This document shows, piece after piece, positions 52,745 through 61,322 of a stretch of DNA of 64,000 nt; the stretch's first letter is position 1; the number at the start of each line of letters is the position of its first letter. Location: the NCBI RefSeq assembly GCF_007991515.1, contig NZ_BJYM01000003.1, positions 62,001 to 126,000 on the forward strand. Direction: 5' to 3'. The notes under the pieces were generated by a model. The model was not told the DNA's origin and did not search any database. It saw only the letters and a program-made list of their open reading frames with translations. Made by a program: the position numbers and the translations under genes. Origin of the DNA: Oceanobacillus sojae (GTDB lineage: Bacteria; Bacillota; Bacilli; Bacillales; Amphibacillaceae).

Positions 52745-54883
52745 ATGGTCAGAACGAAACAGGACGTGGAGAGGTTAGAAGCGGAGTTAAACCGAATTCA
52801 CGAGAGCATCGATATGAGCTCAGAGGAGTTATTTAATTATCGGATTAAAGGAATATGGCAGAGGCTGAAAACAAGTTCGGGAAAAGAACAATTAAAAACA
52901 ATGCCGATGGACACGATTTTAACATTGGAAAATGAGCTCCCCGTAGATAGTTTAATGAAGAACGGCTTTAAAACAATGGAAGATATAGCTGATCATAAGC
53001 CTGAAGACTTCTTACAGCTTGAGGGGATGGATGAAAAAACAGCAGAGGAGCTTTATCAAGCTGTTTCAAAGATAAAAGCATCTGTCTATGAACAGGCAAT
53101 TCCCCGTGTAAACCCAGATGATATTTCCAATGATGATGTAAGCTTACTGGAATCTATTTATAAGAAGTGGCATCTGTTGAAGATTCTGGAGAAGCTGCAG
53201 GCGGAATTTCAGGAGTACTATGAAGAAACAATTCCTGATATTGAAATTGCAAAGAAGCAGAAGAGCTTTTTTGGGGCATTATTCCAGCCGAAAGAGGAGA
53301 AGGAGAAAATTAGGTCTGCCTTTGCTAATTTAAATAAAAGCAAGCATCAAAAGGAATTAAATAAAATCAAGAAGCGCTTAGATTATATGCTTGATTTTGA
53401 GGTGAGCAAAGAAGAACTTAAAAAGCATTTTGAAACAGAAAATGCTTTCTACTATACAGAAATTGAGAAAGCAACGGACTTTGACTCAAAAAATATCTCA
53501 GAAAGCTTGCCGCAAGAGGCAGTAGAAGCAGTGAACAGTTATCCGCTTGATACAACAGGGCTGAATATTACCTTAAGAAATTATCAAATTTTCGGCGCGA
53601 AGTATGCATTGCTGTATAAAAAGACGCTGTTAGGTGACGAAATGGGCTTAGGAAAGACTATTCAGGCGCTCGCTATTATTAATCATCTTACGCAAAACAA
53701 TCAGGGACATGCTGTTATTATTTGTCCCTTAAGTGTTGTTGCTAATTGGAAAAGGGAGATTGAACAGCGATCTGATTTACAGACATTTGTCTTTCATGGC
53801 AGTAATCGGGAGGAACAGTTTAAAGCTTGGAAAGAAGAGCGTGGAGTCTTAATTACAACGTTTGAACTGGCTGGTGATATGCAGCTGGAAAAAGAGTCTC
53901 ACCTTGATGCCTTGATTGTTGACGAAGCACATTATGTGAAAAATCAGAGTGCGAAGCGTTCACAAAGTGTTTATCATTTAGCTGATCTGGCAGAGTATGT
54001 CTTATTTATGAGCGGAACGCCACTGGAAAATAGTGTGGAAGAGATGAAGCAATTAATCTCGGTATTACAGCCGGAAATTGCGGAAAGCCTAACCAAAGAG
54101 ATGTACCTGCATCAACCCAAGGCATTTCGTAAAGCAATTGCTCCCGTTTATTTAAGGAGAAATCGAAAGGATGTCTTAAATGAACTTCCAGATTTAGAAA
54201 TTATTCCAGAGTGGGTTCGTTTTGGAGACGAAGAGGAGAAGTTCTATCAGCAGGCTGTGAAGGATGAACAAGTTATGGCAATGCGCCGTGCGGGCTGGCA
54301 GGGGGAAATCCCAGATAAATCGCCGAAGCTGGAGAAGCTGCTGGAAATCTGTGAGAATGCCAAAGAAAATGGACATAAAGTGCTGGTGTTTTCTTATTTT
54401 AAAGATGTTATCCAAACCATCAGCAAAAATTTAGAAGACAGAACACATCGGGCAATTACAGGGGATGTTCCTAATCATAAAAGGCAGGAAATTATTGATG
54501 CATTTACAGGAGATGAAGCTGGGTCTGTACTGGTCAGTCAGATTACTGCCGGTGGTGTCGGGGTTAATATTCAGGCAGCGAACGTTGTTATTTTATGTGA
54601 ACCGCAATGGAAGCCGTCGATGGAGGAGCAGGCAATCAGCCGTGCTTATCGTATGGGACAATCCCGGAACGTTGTTGTCTATCGTTTATTAACAGAGGAA
54701 AGCATTGACGTAGCGATGCTGGATGTATTGGGAGAGAAAGCAGATCTCTTTAATCTGTTTGTCAGAGAATCTGATACAGCATCTCGTATATTGGATGAGC
54801 AGGAGCAAGAAGAGGAAGAAGCTTCGATTCAGAAGAAGGTATTGAGGCTGGAGAAAGAGCGATTTATGGAGGCTGTGCGTTAA
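52745..54883 (+). CDS. SNF2-family DEAD/DEAH helicase with N-terminal HhH-like motif
   Basis: A 712-residue ATPase. Residues about 62-105 read like a helix-hairpin-helix (LMKNGFKTMEDIADHKPEDFLQLEGMDEKTAEELY). The SNF2 core begins near 280 with LRNYQIFGAKYALL, Walker A DEMGLGKT near 298, DEAH near 391, and ends with NIQAANVVILCEPQWKP and AISRAYRMGQSRNVVVYRLL near 635. Such proteins remodel protein-DNA complexes or RNA polymerase (RapA-like). ATG 52745 follows GCAGGAGGAG. A DUF3885-like gene follows 46 nt later. Confidence 0.85.
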   Translation: MVRTKQDVERLEAELNRIHESIDMSSEELFNYRIKGIWQRLKTSSGKEQLKTMPMDTILTLENELPVDSLMKNGFKTMEDIADHKPEDFLQLEGMDEKTAEELYQAVSKIKASVYEQAIPRVNPDDISNDDVSLLESIYKKWHLLKILEKLQAEFQEYYEETIPDIEIAKKQKSFFGALFQPKEEKEKIRSAFANLNKSKHQKELNKIKKRLDYMLDFEVSKEELKKHFETENAFYYTEIEKATDFDSKNISESLPQEAVEAVNSYPLDTTGLNITLRNYQIFGAKYALLYKKTLLGDEMGLGKTIQALAIINHLTQNNQGHAVIICPLSVVANWKREIEQRSDLQTFVFHGSNREEQFKAWKEERGVLITTFELAGDMQLEKESHLDALIVDEAHYVKNQSAKRSQSVYHLADLAEYVLFMSGTPLENSVEEMKQLISVLQPEIAESLTKEMYLHQPKAFRKAIAPVYLRRNRKDVLNELPDLEIIPEWVRFGDEEEKFYQQAVKDEQVMAMRRAGWQGEIPDKSPKLEKLLEICENAKENGHKVLVFSYFKDVIQTISKNLEDRTHRAITGDVPNHKRQEIIDAFTGDEAGSVLVSQITAGGVGVNIQAANVVILCEPQWKPSMEEQAISRAYRMGQSRNVVVYRLLTEESIDVAMLDVLGEKADLFNLFVRESDTASRILDEQEQEEEEASIQKKVLRLEKERFMEAVR

Positions 54884-54929
54884 CAGACGCTTTGAGCTGT
54901 TTTAAGGGACTAGGGAGGAGACAGTCTGG

Positions 54930-55586
54930 ATGTATCAATATTTAAGATCACAATTTGGTATAGAAAATTTGCAGCATCAAACGCTCTGTCAGCATAAAAT
55001 GACAATCCCTATTGTTTTTCAGAAAGAAACCTCTCCATTTAAAGACAATGGTTACAGTTATAACGAAAGCTATTTTCATCATGCGAACTGTGAAGCACAG
55101 GCTGTGTTTAATACTTTATTTTCCAAACCAGACGAAATAGAAGTCATAGTGAGTGTTTATCATCCTCCTGATATACATCCTAAAGTGGATTTTATCAGAA
55201 AATATTTCAAAGGGACTAATAAGTATCAAATCAAGCACAGGCAATTCATGCAGAGTTTAGAAGAGGGTGAGGAGCTGGTAAGTGAATATGCTATCCAGAC
55301 AGGAAGGCATCAGCTCTGTTATCCCGAATTAATTCAGGCGATTTGTAATCAGGATTTTCCGCCACGGCTGCCGAGACTGAAGAATCGTAATGTTTCTTCT
55401 GTAAGGTTTTATTTAATTAATAGGACAAAGCATGTACTTTATTATATTTACGATGATAGAGGAGCACTGGTTGCGATTCAGGATCAAGTACAATTAGAAA
55501 AATTTAAAAAAGAATTTAACAGTATTTTAGAACAGGCTGAGAAGTGTATCGAAGAACCAATCATTAATAATAAGTCCCTCAAATAA
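54930..55586 (+). CDS. DUF3885-like protein
   Basis: A 218-residue soluble protein. The C-terminal segment TKHVLYYIYDDRGALVAI resembles the DUF3885 signature, where an IYDDRG box is conserved. The N-terminal half (GYSYNESYFHHANCEAQAVFNTLF) may also match that family. Function is unknown. GGGAGGAGACAG precedes the ATG. Probably cotranscribed with the SNF2 helicase. Its last codons form the left arm of the downstream terminator. Confidence 0.65.
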   Translation: MYQYLRSQFGIENLQHQTLCQHKMTIPIVFQKETSPFKDNGYSYNESYFHHANCEAQAVFNTLFSKPDEIEVIVSVYHPPDIHPKVDFIRKYFKGTNKYQIKHRQFMQSLEEGEELVSEYAIQTGRHQLCYPELIQAICNQDFPPRLPRLKNRNVSSVRFYLINRTKHVLYYIYDDRGALVAIQDQVQLEKFKKEFNSILEQAEKCIEEPIINNKSLK

Positions 55587-55614
55587 CAGTTTACGATGTT
55601 ATTTGAGGGACTTA
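55571..55614. terminator. bidirectional terminator overlapping the DUF3885-like stop codon
   Basis: TAAGTCCCTCAAATAACA and TGTTATTTGAGGGACTTA are 18-bp exact complements around an 8-nt loop. The left arm contains the final codons and stop of the upstream gene. It also serves the leftward sigma-factor unit. Confidence 0.9.
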
Positions 55615-55621
55615 TTTCTTT

Positions 55622-55873
55622 CTACATATGAACCCAGATCTGAACAATACTTATCACGATGCCCAAAGCTAAAGGAACAATTCTTGTTAAATTTAATCCT
55701 GTGAATGTGACAGTAGTCTTTTCTAAAGGATCTTTTGCAGGAGAAGCTAAATAACGTATAAATCGCTGCCAGGCCGTTTGTTTTTGTACCAGCTTTGGTT
55801 CAGGAACAATCACATGAAATTGATCCAGTTCTTCCTTTAATTTATCTTCTTTATTAAATTCATCCTTCAGCAT
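55622..55873 (-). CDS. single-span membrane protein downstream of ECF sigma (anti-sigma candidate)
   Basis: An 83-residue protein with a charged cytoplasmic part (MLKDEFNKEDKLKEELDQF) and a C-terminal membrane helix at about 60-82. It overlaps the sigma gene by 14 nt, the usual coupling of sigma and its antagonist. It lacks the zinc HxxxCxxC motif of classical anti-sigma factors and is short, so the role is inferred from position only. Confidence 0.65.
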   Translation of the reverse strand: MLKDEFNKEDKLKEELDQFHVIVPEPKLVQKQTAWQRFIRYLASPAKDPLEKTTVTFTGLNLTRIVPLALGIVISIVQIWVHM

Positions 55874-56390
55874 GAAAATCCTCCTTCAGGTCGTGTTTTA
55901 GTGTGCTCATTGCCTTATGTAGTCTTGATTTAACGGTACCTATCGGAATATCTAATATCGATGCAATTTCATTTTGGGGCAGGTCCTCATAGTAAACAAG
56001 TAAAATAATCGCCCGCTGTTTATCAGGTAATGCGGCGATTGCCTGCTGTACCCACATTTTTTCATCCATGCTTATTGAGTGGTCAGCCTGTGGAACCAAA
56101 AAGGGAAGCAGAGAGCGCCATTTTTTTCTTCTATTTAACTTATTTATTAATAATCGGTAAGCAATTTGGAACAAATAAGCTTTGACAGTTCCTTTATCAG
56201 GGTTAAATGTGTGCTTTTTTATCTGCAGGATTTCAAAGGTATCATGTACAATGTCGACACTAAGCTGCGCTTCCTGTGTGTACCGGTATAAAAAGCAGTA
56301 GAGCGGCTCATGCAGAATGGTATATAATTCAGTAAAACCTGTTTCATCTCCATTCTGATAAATCTCCATCCAATCTTCGTTACGCTTCAT
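55860..56390 (-). CDS. ECF-type RNA polymerase sigma factor
   Basis: A 176-residue sigma factor. Region 2 is ELYTILHEPLYCFLYRYTQEAQLSVDIVHDTFEILQI and region 4 is ALPDKQRAIILLVYYEDLPQNEIASILDIPIGTVKSRLHKAM. The expected target promoter is unknown, and no obvious matching promoter was found in the window. Its start overlaps the upstream membrane gene by 11 nt and its end overlaps the anti-sigma candidate. It probably responds to an envelope signal. Confidence 0.92.
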   Translation of the reverse strand: MKRNEDWMEIYQNGDETGFTELYTILHEPLYCFLYRYTQEAQLSVDIVHDTFEILQIKKHTFNPDKGTVKAYLFQIAYRLLINKLNRRKKWRSLLPFLVPQADHSISMDEKMWVQQAIAALPDKQRAIILLVYYEDLPQNEIASILDIPIGTVKSRLHKAMSTLKHDLKEDFHAEG

Positions 56391-56757
56391 CTTCTTTATC
56401 CTCTAGATGAGCTTTGATGGATTTTAAAGTCATGGAAATACGGCTGATAAAATAGCAAACCGTTACGATTACCCAAGCTTGGGCCTGATTGGATAAAAAT
56501 TGCACCCAGGAGTTTTCAATATTTTCTCCGGAAGCTAATAAGAAAAATAATATTACCGTACAAAGAATGGTATAAACTGCCACAGCTATTGTGACTGTAT
56601 CAAATATATTCCATCTTAAATATACCGTTGTCTTTTTGTAATTTATTTTCCCATCTTCTTTGACAATATATTTACGATTAAATGGTATGCTTATTGCCAA
56701 AATCAGTATAATTTGTATTCCTACTACAATCAAAGAAACAATATATCCTATCCCCAT
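56380..56757 (-). CDS. membrane protein heading the ECF sigma operon
   Basis: A 125-residue protein with three hydrophobic segments at about 5-25, 50-75 and 90-110. ATG 56757 follows AGGGAGAATG; the in-frame start at 56790 adds a charged segment with no ribosome binding site. It overlaps the sigma gene and is likely part of its signal chain, perhaps as membrane partner of the sigma or of the downstream single-span protein. The family is not recognised. Confidence 0.7.
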   Translation of the reverse strand: MGIGYIVSLIVVGIQIILILAISIPFNRKYIVKEDGKINYKKTTVYLRWNIFDTVTIAVAVYTILCTVILFFLLASGENIENSWVQFLSNQAQAWVIVTVCYFISRISMTLKSIKAHLEDKEDEA

Positions 56758-56887
56758 ATCATTCTCCCTATCTGTATATTTTTTGAGCATAGTCTGATGA
56801 AACTTGTTAAAATCAGTACAATGCGATGATGTTTTTTCTATTACATTTCATTGTGCATGCAATGTATCAAATAAGTAAAGCATGGTT

Positions 56888-57109
56888 TTATTTTTCAATA
56901 TTACTATGGCCGGGTTTCTCCGAATATTTTTGGTTGAATATTTGTATATGCTTGCTGTTCTTAGCGGTAAACGCAATTATTATATTAAGAAAAACGGGAT
57001 ATAAGCACCATAAAAAGAACCCCCAACGATTTGTTATTAAAGAAATAACTAAGAAGAGAACAAGAATCACGGTTGAAATGTAAATAGTACGTTTTTGATA
57101 TGTATTCAT
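56888..57109 (-). CDS. small two-helix membrane protein
   Basis: A 73-residue protein with hydrophobic segments at about 8-26 and 29-50 and a basic tail (KHIQIFNQKYSEKPG). CGAAAGGGG lies nine bases before the ATG. A same-length ORF on the opposite strand is less credible because it lacks a ribosome binding site. No family was recognised. It lies upstream of the ECF sigma operon on the same strand. Confidence 0.6.
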   Translation of the reverse strand: MNTYQKRTIYISTVILVLFLVISLITNRWGFFLWCLYPVFLNIIIAFTAKNSKHIQIFNQKYSEKPGHSNIEK

Positions 57110-57317
57110 TTTTTATACCCCTTTCGAAAAAATAAATTATTAATCAGCTTTGATTCATTGCAGCGTTGTTTTTTATTTTAATTTGCCACTGTTACTGACT
57201 ATACAAACAAGGGAGGAAAAAGGTTCGAAAAAATAATGAAAATCAGAAATATATCCTAAAACCATGTTAGGCTAAGAGTATAGATCAAATTTTTCAATGA
57301 AGGAGTTGTTGATTAAT

Positions 57318-57866
57318 ATGAATAAAACAATTTATATCATCCGGCATTGTGAAGCAGAAGGACAGGCTCCCGATGCTCCCTTAACAGAAAAGGGGAAAGA
57401 GCAGGCGGAAAAGCTGGCTGCATTTTTGTATGACAAGAAAGTGGATCGTATTATTTCCAGTCCATTTTTACGTGCAATACAAACGGTAGAGCCGCTTGCT
57501 GAAGAAAATAATTTGAAAATAAAAGTGGATAACCGTTTGCGGGAAAGAGTGCTCAGCTCTGCTTCAATGCCTGACTGGATGACTAAACTTGAAGCAACCT
57601 ATAAAGATTTAGATTTAAAATATGAAGGCGGCGAAAGCAGTAACGAGGCAACAGGGAGAATTGTTGAGGCAGTGAACGAAATACGCGAAAGTGATGCCGA
57701 TAACAGCATCATTGTTGCACATGGAGGAATTATATCCCTGCTTCTGTATTATTATGATAAAAACGCAGGATTCGAGGCGTGGAGAAAACTTAGTAATCCA
57801 GATGTTTATGCATTACAGATTTCAGACGATAATTATCAGCTTGAACGGCTATGGACAGAAGAATAA
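57318..57866 (+). CDS. histidine phosphatase family protein
   Basis: A 182-residue phosphoglycerate-mutase-like phosphatase with the canonical catalytic motif IYIIRHCEAEGQ (Arg and His kept). SSPFLRAIQTVEPLAEENN supplies the second Arg, and IVAHGGIISLLLYYY the second His. The substrate is unknown. ATG 57318 follows AAGGAG at 12 bases. It differs from the QHC-type relative at 17798-18424. A hairpin follows. Confidence 0.88.
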   Translation: MNKTIYIIRHCEAEGQAPDAPLTEKGKEQAEKLAAFLYDKKVDRIISSPFLRAIQTVEPLAEENNLKIKVDNRLRERVLSSASMPDWMTKLEATYKDLDLKYEGGESSNEATGRIVEAVNEIRESDADNSIIVAHGGIISLLLYYYDKNAGFEAWRKLSNPDVYALQISDDNYQLERLWTEE

Positions 57867-57875
57867 AATACAAAA

Positions 57876-57918
57876 AGAGCTGATTGAATATATTTCTCAT
57901 CATACATCAATCAGCTTT
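57876..57918 (-). terminator. hairpin, mainly a minus-strand terminator
   Basis: AGCTGATTGA and TCAATCAGCT are exact complements. The minus strand continues TCTTTTTGTATTTT, so it best serves leftward transcription from the membrane gene at 58083-58745; the plus strand has a short T-run. Confidence 0.65.
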
Positions 57919-58082
57919 AATGTTTCAAAATCGAAATTCATTCCTGCCAGCTGGAGAACAATTTCAAGATGTATCTGATTCTCCTGTACATCTGCGGTAG
58001 AATAGTACACCTCTTTTTGCACATAGAAAAAACAGAACATATGAAGATGCTCTGTCTATTAAATCTCAAAGCTGTATTTCAT

Positions 58083-58745
58083 TTAGTCATCCCACCAGCT
58101 CGTTTCCATGTCAATCAGCCAATGATTTTTTAGTGTTAAGGCACGCTCAATAGCTGCTATAGTTCCAGCAACCAGTAATGTCGTATTCATCCAGGCTGGA
58201 AGAATTATCGGTGATGTGAAGGAGCCCCATCTTTCCTCAATGATAGGAAGCTGCGAAATCATGGCAGCCAGCTGCGGTAATCCCAATATGATAGAAATTA
58301 GAAGAATGATAACCGCAAGCTTTCCAATGATGGAGCTGATTTCAGGGAACTTGGCATCGAGGCGCACCCGCAAGCCTTCAGCTGAACGACGATCTGGAGA
58401 TAATACAAACTCCTGTTCATCCTCTGTCACATAATGAATTCGTTTCAAACCATATGTTGTTGTTGCGACCTCAATAATTCCTCCGGGAACCGGGAAAAAA
58501 GCTGGATTAGCAGCTTTTGCATGATGCTTTCCATCACGGTATAAATCAATGGATTCATTTTCATCAAAATAGTCAACATGAACTGCATAGGTGTGCATTT
58601 CCCCGTCATCTTCACGAAGCTTTATATAAAAAAGGGAACGATAAAATACTTCGTAAAAACGAAACGGCTTCAATGCATGTCCATCCCCGTCTTTTACTTT
58701 TTTTATTGCTTTTTGTCTGCGCTTGCTCTTAAAAAAACGCAACAT
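58083..58745 (-). CDS. membrane protein with C-terminal two-helix region
   Basis: A 220-residue protein with a basic N-terminus (MLRFFKSKRRQKAIKKVKDG), a soluble beta-rich region to about 130, and hydrophobic segments at about 140-165 and 185-205. It contains a near-conserved FYRSLFYIKLREDDGEMHTY pattern but matches no family I recognise. The stop is followed by the terminator hairpin. It sits next to the germination operon on the opposite strand. Confidence 0.6.
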   Translation of the reverse strand: MLRFFKSKRRQKAIKKVKDGDGHALKPFRFYEVFYRSLFYIKLREDDGEMHTYAVHVDYFDENESIDLYRDGKHHAKAANPAFFPVPGGIIEVATTTYGLKRIHYVTEDEQEFVLSPDRRSAEGLRVRLDAKFPEISSIIGKLAVIILLISIILGLPQLAAMISQLPIIEERWGSFTSPIILPAWMNTTLLVAGTIAAIERALTLKNHWLIDMETSWWDD

Positions 58746-58874
58746 ATTATCCTGCCTCCGAATGGTACCTCTTTAATAGATAATACGGAACAAACAAGAA
58801 AAGGTTTCTTATATTATTTTTTTAGTTCGTGGAAAAATGTAGACTCCCGAATGAAATAAACCTGATGACTTTTT

Positions 58875-58905
58875 TGTATGAAAATGTGCTTGCTGGTTCA
58901 TAACT
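58875..58905 (+). promoter_or_regulatory. SigG-like promoter upstream of the germination operon
   Basis: TGTATG (58875-58880), an 18-nt spacer and CATAACT (58899-58905) resemble the forespore sigma-G pattern TGAATA / CATACTA. Germinant receptor operons are transcribed by sigma-G in B. subtilis. The -35 match is 4 of 6. Confidence 0.4.
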
Positions 58906-58936
58906 AAAAGATAGGAGAAGAGAAAGGGTGCGGGCA

Positions 58937-60262
58937 ATGGATTTCATGAATGAGATAGAGAACTTGAAACAGAAAAATAAAGATTTACAAATGAAATCCA
59001 TCATGATTAATGATACTGCTTATGATGTGATTGGTTTTGAAAGCCTGGTGGATTTTTCAGCAACGTGGGAAATAGTGGAGGCATTAATTGGTAATAAAGA
59101 AAATAAGCCACAAGAGTCAAAAAGTGTTCAATCGACAAATACCACATGGAGTAAAGCGGAAATAAACAAACAAATGCAAGCATTGTATGAGGGGAAATTG
59201 ATTATTTGGAATCGTGCTGAAGAAGCTTCTTTAATCGTGGATCCTGTTTCTCAGCCCCTTTATCGAAGTATAGAAGTACCAGTTAATGAATCGGTTATTT
59301 ATGGAGCAAAGGATGCTTTTACAGAGAATAGCCAGCAAAACATAGGATTGTTACGCAGTAAATATCAATCCAAGGATGTTGAAGTACTGACAACGCAGCA
59401 CGGGAAAAGAAACCGCCGCTTTTCATTTCTTATTTTGAAGGGTACTACAGACCAGCAAATGGTAGAAATGATTAAAAAGAAAATTGAGGATTATCCAAAT
59501 GAAATTAAGCAGGTGAAGGATATTCACGTTGCCTTTGGTTTTTCTAAATTTTCCCTGATTACCCGTGTATCCTCCACAGAGCTTCCGGAAAATGCGATGG
59601 AATACATAGAACAAGGAAAAATTGTCTTCTTTATGGACGGTTATCCATTCGCACTGGTACTGTTTAATACTGTTTTTGATGTATTTAAACAACCGAGTGA
59701 CAGTAATTATCTGAGTGTATTTGTATATTCTTTATATATGCTGCGTATTGTTGGAATTATGATTGCAGTATTATTACCAGGACTTTATGTAGCACTGATT
59801 ACAATAAATCCTGAAATGCTAAAGGTGCAGCTTGCCCTGTCTATCACGGAAAGTCGGCAGTTTGTACCTTATCCCGCCTTTGTGGAAATAATTATTATGC
59901 TGCTCTTGATTGAATTAATTACCGAAGCGGCAGTACGTCTGCCTATTTCTATTTCCAATACGATTGGTGTTGTAGGCGGTATTATTTTGGGGCAGGCAAT
60001 TGTAGAAGCAAGTTTGGTCAGTGGTGTATTAATTATTATTATTGCTGCTACGACAATTGCCAATGGTATTGTAATTAATTTTGAAAATGGAATTACGTTA
60101 CGGCTGATGAAGTATATCATTGTTATTTTCTCTGCTTTATTTGGAATTCTAGGGCATGTTATCGGTCTGTTGGTTTTATGCTCCTATATAGCCCGGATTA
60201 CGAGTTTTGGAGTTCCTTATGTCCGGTGGAAAAAGGAAGGGATCCAAAGTGAAAATCAATAA
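58937..60262 (+). CDS. spore germination receptor A subunit (GerA family)
   Basis: A 441-residue membrane protein. The N-terminal cytoplasmic half includes FGFSKFSLITRVSSTELPENAMEYIEQGKIVFF and the C-terminal half carries four to five membrane segments with GLYVALITINPEML and ITEAAVRLPISISNTIGVVGG, both GerA signatures. It forms the ligand-sensing complex with B and C subunits in the spore inner membrane. ATG 58937 follows GAGAAAGGG; GTG 58928 is an alternative. It is shorter than the usual 480-500 residues. Its end overlaps gerB. Confidence 0.93.
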   Translation: MDFMNEIENLKQKNKDLQMKSIMINDTAYDVIGFESLVDFSATWEIVEALIGNKENKPQESKSVQSTNTTWSKAEINKQMQALYEGKLIIWNRAEEASLIVDPVSQPLYRSIEVPVNESVIYGAKDAFTENSQQNIGLLRSKYQSKDVEVLTTQHGKRNRRFSFLILKGTTDQQMVEMIKKKIEDYPNEIKQVKDIHVAFGFSKFSLITRVSSTELPENAMEYIEQGKIVFFMDGYPFALVLFNTVFDVFKQPSDSNYLSVFVYSLYMLRIVGIMIAVLLPGLYVALITINPEMLKVQLALSITESRQFVPYPAFVEIIIMLLLIELITEAAVRLPISISNTIGVVGGIILGQAIVEASLVSGVLIIIIAATTIANGIVINFENGITLRLMKYIIVIFSALFGILGHVIGLLVLCSYIARITSFGVPYVRWKKEGIQSENQ

Positions 60263-61322
60263 CTTATTGATTATTATCTTTTTTTTATTAACGAATATAG
60301 GGGTAATGTTTCTTCTCTATCCGACATTGATTTTGGATACGGTAGATAACGGACATTGGCTGATTGTTTTGATTCACGGATTTGCACATATCGCCCTCGT
60401 AGGAGTTTTATTATTTGGGATGTCTAAGCTTGAAAACCCTAATGTCCTGCAATATTTACCTGAGAAACGCTGGTTCATCTCTATCGTATTTATGATTCCT
60501 TTATCACTGTTTATTATTGGTACAGTTATTGTTTCTATCCGGACCTATGCTGAATTTACTACGGTATTATTTCTAAATCAGACACCAATTTTATATGTGA
60601 TGATTATTTTTGTCACAACGGCTACCTATATCGGCCTTGGATCAATGGAGAGTATTTTCCGGACAACGCTTTTAATTGCAGGAGCTTCATCCTATATTAT
60701 TGTGGTTATTTTCATACTATCCTTCTTCAATGCAAAATGGTATAACTTATTTCCGATGAAGGTAAGCAATATTGATTTCGTATTTGAAATGCCATTTATT
60801 ACTGGTTTTCTTATTCTCTCTCCTACCTTTTTATTTTTTGCTTTTCTGCCCAAAAGAAAGAAGCTCAATTATAAAACAATTTTCTGGTTTTCATGGTGTT
60901 TAATTCCTTTTATTTTTATGGCTGCTTATTCGCCCATGCTGGTCTTTGGGTTTGAAGTAGCGCGGAATTTTACATTTCCCTATATCGAAATGTTAGCCAC
61001 TGTGGATATTCAATGGTCCATCTTTGAAACACTGACCAGTCTTTTTGGTTTAAGTCTGCTTATTTATGCAACGATTTTTTTAGGAATGTTATTGCATATT
61101 TTGCGGATGCTATATCAAAACATGTTTCAGGTCGGCAGCCTGCATGCATCTATTGCTCTTGTAGTTATAGTTATCACCATTGCAGTGGCAGCCAATATGA
61201 TTTCTACATGGGAGCAAGTGCAGACACATATCATATGGATTATACCACTTCGTTTTTATTCAATTATCAGTCTGCTGATTTTTATCTTTTGGATAGGAAG
61301 AAGGCAAAAGCATGAAACGTAA
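60249..61322 (+). CDS. spore germination receptor B subunit (GerB/permease)
   Basis: A 357-residue transporter-like protein with about ten membrane segments, belonging to the APC-type GerB family that binds the germinant. GTG 60249 follows AAAGGAAGGG; an in-frame upstream extension (MEFLMSGGKRKG) is not used. It overlaps the A subunit by 14 nt and the C subunit by 11 nt, so the three are translationally coupled. The germinant cannot be predicted. Confidence 0.92.
   Translation: MKINNLLIIIFFLLTNIGVMFLLYPTLILDTVDNGHWLIVLIHGFAHIALVGVLLFGMSKLENPNVLQYLPEKRWFISIVFMIPLSLFIIGTVIVSIRTYAEFTTVLFLNQTPILYVMIIFVTTATYIGLGSMESIFRTTLLIAGASSYIIVVIFILSFFNAKWYNLFPMKVSNIDFVFEMPFITGFLILSPTFLFFAFLPKRKKLNYKTIFWFSWCLIPFIFMAAYSPMLVFGFEVARNFTFPYIEMLATVDIQWSIFETLTSLFGLSLLIYATIFLGMLLHILRMLYQNMFQVGSLHASIALVVIVITIAVAANMISTWEQVQTHIIWIIPLRFYSIISLLIFIFWIGRRQKHET

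Noticed and set aside
44204-55586. Treating the Z1 to SNF2 region as one defence island
   Set aside because: The intervening genes (DUF1963, methyltransferase, regulator, HAD, aminotransferase, lipoprotein) look like ordinary single units separated by terminators. No toxin, methylase-restriction pair or recombinase is present.
56826-57083. Rightward ORF of 85 codons
   Set aside because: It lacks a ribosome binding site, and the leftward ORF over the same DNA (56888-57109) has one and reads as a two-helix membrane protein.
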